From an uncultured Flavobacteriales bacterium (GTDB taxonomy: Bacteria > Bacteroidota > Bacteroidia > Flavobacteriales > Crocinitomicaceae), in contig CAMLLB010000030.1 of the NCBI GenBank assembly GCA_946480815.1, positions 1-43,257 of the forward strand: 43,257 nt of DNA, read 5' to 3'. Shown here piece by piece: positions 1 through 6,930 of this stretch. The stretch's first letter is position 1. Each line of letters begins with the position of its first letter. The notes under the pieces are model-generated. The model saw only the letters and a program-made list of their open reading frames with translations, had not been told where the DNA came from and made no database searches. Position numbers and translations under genes: made by a program.

Positions 1-28
1 TATCTTTACCCCAACAAAACCTTTTCGT

Positions 29-1741
29 ATGAAAAAACACCTGATTCTTTTGCTGGTTCTGATCCTTCAGACCGGCGTAACTAAAGCACAATCCCTAGAG
101 TTTGAATGGGCACATCATTTCGGTGGGCCGCAGGGCGACGATGGCCAGGCAATTACAACCGACAGTGGGAATAATGTTTATGTAACGGGAAGTTTCTCGG
201 GAACTGCAGATTTTGACCCTGGAACTGGTGTCACCAACTTAAATGCCGGTTCGGGTTCCAATGTGTTTATTCAAAAATTAAGTCCGGCAGGAAACCTCAT
301 CTGGGCAAAAACGTTCCCGTTTGGAGGTGCTGCAATAGTCACTTCCATCGCAGTTGATCCTTCTGATAATGTTATTATCGGCGGGCGTTTTGCTGGAACA
401 ATTGTCTTCCCAACCGTCGACAGTACTTCTACTATATCTTCGCAGGGGCAATCTGACGCTTACATCCTGAAAATAAATACCGCCGGGCAGTTCCTCTGGG
501 CCAGATCATTTGGAAATCCGAATGACAATGCCGGGGATCCGGACCAGATCAACGACCTGAAAACTGATGCTGCCGGAAATATCTATTCCACCGGGCATTT
601 TTACGGAACCGCTGATTTCGATCCCGGAACCGGAATTGCCAATTTAAGTGCTACCGGATCCAATATGGATATTTTCATTCAAAAATTAAACCCTGACGGG
701 AATTTTGTGTGGGCGAAAAAGATTGGAAGCGGTGGATTCGATGAAAGCACTTCATTAACCATTCATCAAAATACGCTTTTACTCACAGGCTGGTTCCAAC
801 AGAATGTAGATTTCAATCCTTCACCATCCGTTGCTACCATGCTCAGTACGAACGGATACGCTGATATTTTTCTCTTGTCTCTGACTACGGACTGTGACTT
901 CAACCTTGTCAAACAATTCGGCTCCACCTATACGGATAAAGGAGTTGGAGTAACAACTGATCCAAATGGAGCGATTTACCTGACAGGTATTTTCGACGCG
1001 GCAATGGATTTGGACCCGGGAACAGGAACAAACACAGTTACTCCAGCCAACGGAACCGATTTCTTTATTCTGAAACTCACTCCTGCAGCAGATTTTTCCT
1101 GGGGACGAACGTTTGCAGGAACCTATTACAAACACAGTCAATCCCTTGCATACCACCCCAACAATGGCATTGTGGTAACCGGTATCTTTAACGATACGGT
1201 AGATTTTGATCCGGGAAGTACAGCAGGCAATTTCTCAGGTCAGGATGATATATTTATCGTTTACCTGGATTCGAATGGGAATTACATTTGGTCAGGGGCT
1301 TACGGGAATACCGGAATTTTATACAACGACCTGGTGACCGGAATCGCTGCCGATAATCTTGGAAACGTTTATTCCACCGGCTGGTTTGTGGAAACCGTTG
1401 ATTTTGATTGTGGAACAGGCATAGAAGAACACACTCCGAGCGGACCAAGTGATATCTATGTTCAAAAATTACATGAAGATCTTCTGTCAGTCAATTCCCA
1501 TTCCCTGAACGATTTCCAACTCTACCCGAATCCGTCGAGCAAGGAACTTTTCATTTCAGCAGAAAAACTAAACAACTGCCGTATTGTGATCTATAATTCC
1601 ATGGGAACAATTGTATTGGAAAAAGAATTGTCCGATACGGATAAGCAATTGGATATCCAAGGCCTTTCACCGGGAACTTATGTGGTTAAACTGAGCAACG
1701 AAAGCGGTTCACAACGCCAGGTATTTGTAAAGATCGATTGA
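29..1741 (+). CDS. T9SS type A cargo with seven SBBP-like repeats
   Basis: This is a 570-residue secreted protein. Residues 1-21 form a signal peptide ending near KAQS. The body is built of repeats carrying a (V/A)DFDPGTG-type motif at about residues 60, 195, 260, 326, 391 and 457, a spacing of 65-66; a degenerate copy near residue 127 fills the gap, giving seven units. This matches SBBP (seven-bladed propeller-like) repeat proteins. The last 75 residues (from FQLYPNPSS to the end) have the form of a type A T9SS sorting domain, which in this family is cleaved after export through the outer membrane. Function beyond a cell-surface or released beta-propeller is unknown. The start is the first ATG, 21 bases after a TATCTTTA element at positions 1-8 that resembles the Bacteroidota -7 box. 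A terminator hairpin follows the stop. Confidence 0.88.
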   Translation: MKKHLILLLVLILQTGVTKAQSLEFEWAHHFGGPQGDDGQAITTDSGNNVYVTGSFSGTADFDPGTGVTNLNAGSGSNVFIQKLSPAGNLIWAKTFPFGGAAIVTSIAVDPSDNVIIGGRFAGTIVFPTVDSTSTISSQGQSDAYILKINTAGQFLWARSFGNPNDNAGDPDQINDLKTDAAGNIYSTGHFYGTADFDPGTGIANLSATGSNMDIFIQKLNPDGNFVWAKKIGSGGFDESTSLTIHQNTLLLTGWFQQNVDFNPSPSVATMLSTNGYADIFLLSLTTDCDFNLVKQFGSTYTDKGVGVTTDPNGAIYLTGIFDAAMDLDPGTGTNTVTPANGTDFFILKLTPAADFSWGRTFAGTYYKHSQSLAYHPNNGIVVTGIFNDTVDFDPGSTAGNFSGQDDIFIVYLDSNGNYIWSGAYGNTGILYNDLVTGIAADNLGNVYSTGWFVETVDFDCGTGIEEHTPSGPSDIYVQKLHEDLLSVNSHSLNDFQLYPNPSSKELFISAEKLNNCRIVIYNSMGTIVLEKELSDTDKQLDIQGLSPGTYVVKLSNESGSQRQVFVKID

Positions 1742-1794
1742 TCAGGGAATGTTTATTTTACCACGAGGGGCATGAAGGATTTTTGCATAGACAC

Positions 1795-1828
1795 AAAAGG
1801 ATTATCCGTAAAAGGGTGATCCTTTTTT
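1795..1828 (+). terminator. Rho-independent terminator after the SBBP gene
   Basis: An 8-bp stem, AAAAGGAT (1795-1802) with ATCCTTTT (1819-1826), has a 16-nt loop and ends in a T run. It lies 53 bases after the SBBP gene stop. A second hairpin, CCCCCTTT (1836-1843) with AAAGGGGG (1854-1861), follows and could reinforce it. Confidence 0.6.
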
Positions 1829-1924
1829 ATTTCCTCCCCCTTTATCCCCCTCCAAAGGGGGAAATTTAAAATCACTCTTCATCACTCTTCGAAGCATAAA
1901 CAATTCTTCTTAGAAGATCTCAAT

Positions 1925-2062
1925 ATGGCGCTTTAGTAAACTAGATCGGGAACCTGTGCAGTAAATGACAGTAAATTTTTCATACTGTTTGAGGCGGTAC
2001 GCTGAGTTTATGAAAAATTCTGTCATAACCTGCTAACAGGTCGATTGGTTTACCCATCGCCT
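1925..2062. repeat. Long nested imperfect inverted repeat
   Basis: Nested arms pair across a central segment of about 24 nt. The inner arms are 1966-1984 (tgacagtaaatttttcata) with roughly 2009-2025 (tatgaaaaattctgtca). The outer arms start at 1936 (gtaaactagatcgg) and end at 2053 (cgattggtttac), with weaker pairing further out. The result is one long hairpin of about 130 nt. It could be a decayed miniature mobile element or a structured RNA. There is no evidence for transcription. Confidence 0.45.
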
Positions 2063-2072
2063 AGACCTTTTT

Positions 2073-2111
2073 GGCTCCACCTTTTTACGGCAATGGTAAA
2101 AAGGTGGAACC
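2073..2111 (-). terminator. Hairpin downstream of fumarase
   Basis: Arms 2073-2088 and 2096-2111 are 16 bp with one mismatch and a 7-nt loop. The hairpin starts 14 bases past the fumarase stop. It lacks a clean T run on the minus strand, so it may be a weak terminator or a 3' stabilising structure. Confidence 0.45.
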
Positions 2112-2125
2112 ATATTTAGTTAGGA

Positions 2126-3730
2126 TTACAAATTCGCGAAGAAATCATTCCCTTTATCATCCGTGATGATGAATGCCGGGAAATCCTTGATCGTGATCTT
2201 ACGCACTGCCTCCATTCCCATGTCTTCAAAGTCGACCAACTCCACGGAAAGGATGTTTTCTTTTGCAAGGATCGCAGCCGGGCCACCAACAGATCCCAAA
2301 TAGAATCCGCCGTACTTGTTGCACGCATTCGTTACGTCTTTCGAACGGTTTCCTTTTGCCAGCATGATCATACTTCCACCCATGCTTTGGAACAGGTCCA
2401 CGTAGGAATCCATACGCCCGGCTGTTGTAGGCCCGAAACTTCCGGATGGCATTCCTTCCGGGGTTTTCGCAGGACCGGCATAATACACCGGGTGATTTTT
2501 AAAGTATTCCGGCATCGGCTGACCTGCATCCAATAGTTCTTTGATACGTGCGTGCGCCGCGTCGCGGGCAACGATCAATGTCCCGTTCAGTTTCAAACGT
2601 GTTTTGATCGGGTATTTGGATAGTTCAGCCAATACTTCAGCCATTGGTCTGTCCAGGTCAATCGTTACCGGCGGCTCCAAATGCGGCGGAACTTCAGGCA
2701 GCAAACGGCGCGGATTTTTCTCCAATTGCTCCACGAATAAACCATCTTTCGTGATTTTTGCTTTGATATTCCGGTCTGCCGAACAGGAAACTCCCAATCC
2801 AACCGGACAGGAAGCCGCATGGCGCGGCAAGCGGATTACACGGACATCGTGCGTAAAGTATTTCCCACCGAACTGTGCTCCGATCGTACTTTCCTGGCAA
2901 ATTTTCTGTACGCGTTTTTCCCATTCCAAGTCACGGAAAGCCTGGCCTCCCATGTTTCCTTCGGTCGGTAAATGATCGTAATATCCGGCAGAGGCTTTTT
3001 TCACCGCAGCCAAATTCGCTTCAGCAGAAGTACCTCCCACCACGAACGCCAAATGGTATGGCGGACAGGCAGAAGTACCCAAATCTTTGATCTTTTCTTT
3101 GATGAACTCTTCCAAAGAAGCATCGTTCAGCAAGGATTTCGTTTTTTGGTATAAGAAGGTCTTGTTTGCAGAACCTCCTCCTTTTGCCAGGAACAGGAAT
3201 TCGTATTTCGGTCCCTGTCCTGCGTAAATATCGATCTGTGCCGGAAGATTGGAACCGGAGTTCTTCTCTTCGAACATGTCTAAAGCCACAATCTGCGAAT
3301 AACGCAAGTTGCGCTCCTGGTAGGTATTGTAAATTCCTTTCGAAAGGTATTCGGCATCATTCACGCCGGTATACACATCTTCTCCTTTTTTACCCACCAC
3401 GATTGCCGTTCCGGTATCCTGGCAGGAAGGAAGTTGTCCTTCTGCAGCGATGGTTGCATTTTGCAACAAGTTGTAAGCTACAAAGCGGTCGTTATCTGTT
3501 GCTTCCGGGTCGTCCAGGATCGCACGCAATTTCTCCAAATGGGAAGTTCTCAGGTAAAAAGAAACATCGCCCAAGGCTTCCTGCGCCAACAATTCCAATC
3601 CTTTCGGATCAATGTTCAGTATTTCCCTATTCCCGATTCTCTCAACGGTTACATAGTCGGAAGAAACCTTGCGGTACTCGGTCGTATCTTTTTGGATCGG
3701 ATACGGTTCCTGGTAAAAAAAGTCAGCCAT
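2126..3730 (-). CDS. Class I fumarate hydratase
   Basis: A 534-residue iron-sulfur fumarase that interconverts fumarate and malate in the TCA cycle, in the cytosol. Its length fits the fused single-chain class I enzymes (E. coli FumA/FumB type), in which the N-terminal half carries the [4Fe-4S] ligands and the C-terminal half the rest of the active site. The expected cluster cysteines are present: Cys103 (PSCQDTGTA), Cys222 (TSACPPYH) and Cys316 (GVSCSADRN). GGGSANK near residue 185 and [13 protein letters not shown] in the C-terminal half are also typical. The ATG start is preceded by a good -7 box (3765-3772). It stands alone between a hairpin and an intergenic repeat, so is probably monocistronic. 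Confidence 0.95.
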   Translation of the reverse strand: MADFFYQEPYPIQKDTTEYRKVSSDYVTVERIGNREILNIDPKGLELLAQEALGDVSFYLRTSHLEKLRAILDDPEATDNDRFVAYNLLQNATIAAEGQLPSCQDTGTAIVVGKKGEDVYTGVNDAEYLSKGIYNTYQERNLRYSQIVALDMFEEKNSGSNLPAQIDIYAGQGPKYEFLFLAKGGGSANKTFLYQKTKSLLNDASLEEFIKEKIKDLGTSACPPYHLAFVVGGTSAEANLAAVKKASAGYYDHLPTEGNMGGQAFRDLEWEKRVQKICQESTIGAQFGGKYFTHDVRVIRLPRHAASCPVGLGVSCSADRNIKAKITKDGLFVEQLEKNPRRLLPEVPPHLEPPVTIDLDRPMAEVLAELSKYPIKTRLKLNGTLIVARDAAHARIKELLDAGQPMPEYFKNHPVYYAGPAKTPEGMPSGSFGPTTAGRMDSYVDLFQSMGGSMIMLAKGNRSKDVTNACNKYGGFYLGSVGGPAAILAKENILSVELVDFEDMGMEAVRKITIKDFPAFIITDDKGNDFFANL

Positions 3731-3764
3731 GTTATATCTTGTTGTTTCGTTCTCGTTTCGGGTG

Positions 3765-3772
3765 CAAAATTA
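3765..3772 (-). promoter_or_regulatory. Putative -7 box of fumarase promoter
   Basis: Read on the minus strand this is TAATTTTG, an exact fit to the Bacteroidota -7 consensus TAnnTTTG, 35 bases upstream of the fumarase ATG. No clear TTG -33 element was seen at the usual spacing. Confidence 0.4.
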
Positions 3773-3838
3773 ATGAAAAAGCGTTTTTGGAGATTGAAAT
3801 GAGTAATTCAGAATGAAGCTAAATAATGGAAAATTGAA

Positions 3839-3948
3839 AATGGACAATTGACAAGGTCCTTAATTATCAATTATGAATGATTGAATTATCAAGAAAGATT
3901 TCTCTACTTGACAATTGATCATTCCTTTTCAATTTTCAATTGTCCATT
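3839..3948. repeat. Intergenic inverted repeat
   Basis: aatggacaattg (3839-3850) and its exact complement caattgtccatt (3937-3948) flank an AT-rich core. The core element taattatcaattatgaat (3861-3878) recurs in reverse orientation at 26418-26435, so this is a dispersed intergenic repeat rather than a gene-specific site. Confidence 0.5.
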
Positions 3949-4004
3949 CTCAACTCAAAACAATTTAACTATCAAAACCCCGTTTTTAATTACATTCGTA
4001 TTCA

Positions 4005-5567
4005 ATGAATTTATACTCCAACAAACAGAAATGGAAAATCGTGCTGCTCGTGATCGCTTTGATTACCGTAGCGGTGTCGTTGTGGGTATCGAATTCAACG
4101 GTACAAAAAGTATCCGACCGCGAGCGCCTGCGGGCAAAACAATGGGCCGATGCGATCAAGAAAAAAGCGGAGCTGGTTGAATTTACCAATCGCGCATTTC
4201 AACAATTGCGGGGATATGAGCGCCGGAAAATCAAGTTATATCTTGACGCTACGAAAGAGATCTCCAAAGAACCCGCAGACATCAACTGCTTTCCCGATTA
4301 TCGTTTCCCGATCAGTATTATTGATGAGAATAAAGACATCCCGGTAATTTTGGTGGATGACAGGAACCAGATCTCCAGTTACACTAACATCGATTTCGAT
4401 ACGGCAGACCTGCGAAAAGTAAACCCGGAATTGTCTCGGAAAGAACTCATCAAAAAATACGAGGACAGCTTATTGGTTTTGACTAAGGTTTGGGAGAAGA
4501 ATCACCAGCCTTTCCGGATCGAAGTGGTGAAAGGTCTAACGATGACCTCCTTTTACACGGATACCAAACGCACTATTCAACTTGAAAAAGAACGCGACTC
4601 ACTGATTACGGCTTTCAACAATGAGTTGATCAACGACTCCAAACTGATCCCGGTGGTATTGATGGACGACAGCAACGACTCGCTCATTTCAAGCAATCTC
4701 CCAAAGGAGAAAACTTCCCAGGAAAACCTGAAGAAGACACTGCATTCCCTGGAATTGGTAAACGAACCGATTAAAATTTCTTTTGGTGAAGATGAGGTGA
4801 ATTTGCTTTACTTCGATAATTCGGGAGAATTGAAACAATTGCAGTTCTTTCCTTATATCCAGTTCCTGATCATCGGCTTGTTTATTTTCATCGGTTACCT
4901 GCTCTTCAGTACTTTCCGTAAGGCAGAACAGAACCAGGTTTGGGCCGGAATGGCGAAAGAAACGGCCCATCAATTGGGAACTCCGCTTTCCTCCTTAATG
5001 GCCTGGATCCAATTATTGGAAACACAGAACGTGGACCCGAACATCATTGCTGAAATGCAAAAGGATATTGAACGATTGGATACTGTATCACAACGCTTTT
5101 CCAAGATCGGGTCGGAAACGCATTTGACACAAAGTGATATCCGCCTCACGGTACAAGGCGTGATGGACTACCTGCGTCCGCGCATTTCTCAAAAGGTAGA
5201 AATGATTTCGCATTTTGCAGATGAGCCGATCCTGGTGAATCACAACAAGTCGCTGATGGAATGGGTGATGGAAAATATTATCCGCAATGCGGTTGATGCG
5301 ATGGAATCCAAAGGAAAGCTAACCGTAACCATCAAGACGGTCCCGGAACGGGTTTACATTGAAATTTCGGACACCGGGAAGGGCCTGTTACCAAAACAAT
5401 TCAAATCCATCTTCGAACCGGGTTACACCACCAAGAAACGCGGTTGGGGCCTTGGGCTTTCATTGGTAAAGCGCATCGTCAAAGAATATCATAAAGGAAA
5501 GGTATATGTGGTGCATTCCGAGATCGGGAAAGGAACAACGATCCGGGTGAGTTTGCCGCTGAAATAA
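4005..5567 (+). CDS. Membrane sensor histidine kinase (orphan)
   Basis: A 520-residue two-component sensor kinase. Membrane segments lie at about residues 11-29 and 279-303, leaving about 250 residues outside the cytoplasm as a sensor region with no motif I recognise. The cytoplasmic part has an H-box with phospho-acceptor His322 (ETAHQLGTPLSSLMAW), an N-box with Asn428 (NIIRNAVDAM), a D-box at Asp456 (SDTGKGL) and a glycine-rich lid (GWGLGLSLVKRI, about 480-492). All residues needed for ATP binding and autophosphorylation look intact. No response regulator gene is adjacent, so its partner must be elsewhere. The signal sensed is unknown. The start is an ATG whose next residues lead straight into the first membrane helix. 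Confidence 0.9.
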   Translation: MNLYSNKQKWKIVLLVIALITVAVSLWVSNSTVQKVSDRERLRAKQWADAIKKKAELVEFTNRAFQQLRGYERRKIKLYLDATKEISKEPADINCFPDYRFPISIIDENKDIPVILVDDRNQISSYTNIDFDTADLRKVNPELSRKELIKKYEDSLLVLTKVWEKNHQPFRIEVVKGLTMTSFYTDTKRTIQLEKERDSLITAFNNELINDSKLIPVVLMDDSNDSLISSNLPKEKTSQENLKKTLHSLELVNEPIKISFGEDEVNLLYFDNSGELKQLQFFPYIQFLIIGLFIFIGYLLFSTFRKAEQNQVWAGMAKETAHQLGTPLSSLMAWIQLLETQNVDPNIIAEMQKDIERLDTVSQRFSKIGSETHLTQSDIRLTVQGVMDYLRPRISQKVEMISHFADEPILVNHNKSLMEWVMENIIRNAVDAMESKGKLTVTIKTVPERVYIEISDTGKGLLPKQFKSIFEPGYTTKKRGWGLGLSLVKRIVKEYHKGKVYVVHSEIGKGTTIRVSLPLK

Positions 5568-5784
5568 CCACTAAGAACACAAGGATTTTCAACTATGTGC
5601 TGGTAGTACATACTAACCACAAGGCACACGAGGGACACAAGGAATTTTAAAAGCAAGGCGTATTCAATGCAACTTTATAAACTGCTCACATATGTGCAGC
5701 ATAAGGAATTCCTCGTGGACTTTGCTATCAAAAGGGTATAGAATAAAAAAATAACCTTGTGCTCTTTGTGCGCTTCGTGGTCAA
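5568..5784. repeat. Inverted repeat of the ACCACAAGG family
   Basis: Arms 5616-5642 (starting accacaaggcacacg) and 5755-5781 (ending gcgcttcgtggt) are imperfect complements of 27 bases. A related partial copy lies at 5568-5590 and another at 1760-1784. Such elements are common between genes in this phylum. Here they fill the space between two convergent genes, the kinase and the glycosyltransferase. Confidence 0.55.
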
Positions 5785-6750
5785 TTAAATATTCACATCA
5801 ATCCGTGTGCATTTAAAATGCCTCTCCGGGCAAATCTTTCCGCCATGCAACCCGCAAGGCCGGCAGATCAAAGCTTCTTTCGTTTCACGGATCTCGCTGT
5901 CATCGGAAAGCGGACCGAAGCCAAAACGAGGTACTGTAGCACAGAAAAATGCGGTAACCGGGGCGTTCACTGCTGTAGCCATGTGTAAGGGCCCCGAATC
6001 ATTGACAAAACAACGGGTTGCTTTTTCAAACAAAGCACAGGATTCCAGTAAATTCAGTTTTCCTGCCAAATTATTTTCATGCGGTAAAGCTGCTGCTTCC
6101 AAAATACGTTGACACAATTCAAAATCGGCTGGGCCGCCAACCAGGTAAACAGTCCCTTTTTTCTTCAGGTTGTTTGCCAATTCGATCCATTTCTTCTCCG
6201 GAAGCTGTTTTGTAAACCAAACGGAAGCCGGTGCCAGGGTGTAAAATGGTTGATTAATGTAAGGTGCCACTTTTGCCCGGTCTTCATCAGAAGGAAAAAC
6301 TTCCGGGCGGATCAAACTTTTTGCTCCGTGATGTGCAATGCATTCCAGGTTGCGTTCCACCTCGTGTTTCCCCTTGCCTATTTCGTGTTTGATCTTGATA
6401 TTGTAACAAAAGGAGAACGGGTTCTTGTCGAAACCAACCTTCTTTTTCGCTTTGGACAGGAAGGTTATGATCCCGGAACTTCCGAAACGCTGTAAATTGA
6501 TTACCTCGTCGTATCTCTTCGATCTGAAAACACCGATCAGGCGTTTCATCTCTTTCCACTTGCCCTGTTTTTTATTGAAGGAAAATACTTCGTGGATGTC
6601 GGGATGGTTTTTGAGGATCGTTTCATTTCCTTTCCGGACAAGTACATCGATCTGTGATTCCGGGTGCAGACGCTTCAATTCGCTGATCACCGGAGTAGCC
6701 AGGATGACGTCTCCCAAAAAAGCTGTCTGAATGACTAAAAAGCGTTGCAT
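5785..6750 (-). CDS. Glycosyltransferase family 9 (heptosyltransferase-like)
   Basis: A 321-residue protein of the GT9 (ADP-heptose:LPS heptosyltransferase-like) family. The N-terminus LVIQTAFLGDVILATPVI is the family's first Rossmann signature, and FVNDSGPLHMATAVNAPV in the C-terminal half is the sugar-nucleotide-binding loop. The length fits a complete family member. It is expected to act at the inner face of the cytoplasmic membrane, adding a heptose or related sugar to the lipopolysaccharide core. The exact acceptor cannot be told from sequence. The C-terminus is cysteine-rich (ICRPCGLHGGKICPERHFKC), a feature seen in some Bacteroidota GT9 proteins; its role is unknown. It is divergent from the M1 peptidase gene and has no operon partner in view. 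Confidence 0.88.
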   Translation of the reverse strand: MQRFLVIQTAFLGDVILATPVISELKRLHPESQIDVLVRKGNETILKNHPDIHEVFSFNKKQGKWKEMKRLIGVFRSKRYDEVINLQRFGSSGIITFLSKAKKKVGFDKNPFSFCYNIKIKHEIGKGKHEVERNLECIAHHGAKSLIRPEVFPSDEDRAKVAPYINQPFYTLAPASVWFTKQLPEKKWIELANNLKKKGTVYLVGGPADFELCQRILEAAALPHENNLAGKLNLLESCALFEKATRCFVNDSGPLHMATAVNAPVTAFFCATVPRFGFGPLSDDSEIRETKEALICRPCGLHGGKICPERHFKCTRIDVNI

Positions 6751-6825
6751 GGAGTAAAAGTAGTGATTTCATATGAGCTATATAAAAACACGACTCTTTT
6801 TGGGTCATGCTTAACTGAATAATTT

Positions 6826-6888
6826 ACTATGTGCTCTATGTATCTATGTGGTTTAATTTACCACATAGTTCACAATAGCACACATAGT
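6826..6888. repeat. Inverted repeat in divergent promoter region
   Basis: Left arm 6826-6852 (actatgtgctctatg...) and right arm 6860-6888 (accacatagttcaca...) are imperfect complements around a 7-nt loop. The repeat contains an ATG at 6829 in frame with the next gene. That codon belongs to the repeat and is not the gene's start. Confidence 0.6.
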
Positions 6889-6904
6889 TTTAAGTCATTT
6901 CGAT

Positions 6905-6912
6905 TATTTTTG
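6905..6912 (+). promoter_or_regulatory. Putative -7 box for the M1 peptidase gene
   Basis: TATTTTTG fits the Bacteroidota consensus TAnnTTTG exactly and ends 18 bases before the ATG at 6931. It supports that start, because it lies downstream of the alternative ATG at 6829. Confidence 0.5.
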
Positions 6913-6930
6913 CTTTTCGAAACAAACTGT

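Larger units (their letters stand above)
1742..2125. other. 384-bp intergenic region with hairpins
   Basis: This is the only stretch over 300 bases without a gene. It holds a copy of a Bacteroidota-type repeat (accacgagg..., 1760-1784), the terminator at 1795-1828, a C-rich hairpin at 1836-1861, a tandem 10-mer atcactcttc (1871-1880 and 1881-1890), a long nested inverted repeat at about 1925-2062 and a hairpin at 2073-2111. I see no coding frame in it. Confidence 0.7.

Noticed and set aside
3166..3816. Plus-strand open frame of 216 codons opposite the fumarase gene
   Set aside because: It lies on the opposite strand of a clear class I fumarase, has no recognisable motif and no start context; it is a shadow frame.
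5667..5741. 24-codon ATG-to-TAG frame between the kinase and glycosyltransferase genes
   Set aside because: It is very short, lies inside the loop of an inverted repeat and shows no reliable similarity; it could be a gene remnant but is not supportable.
6829..6930. Upstream extension of the M1 peptidase
   Set aside because: The 34 residues are encoded by an inverted repeat, and the -7 box and signal peptide both point to the ATG at 6931.
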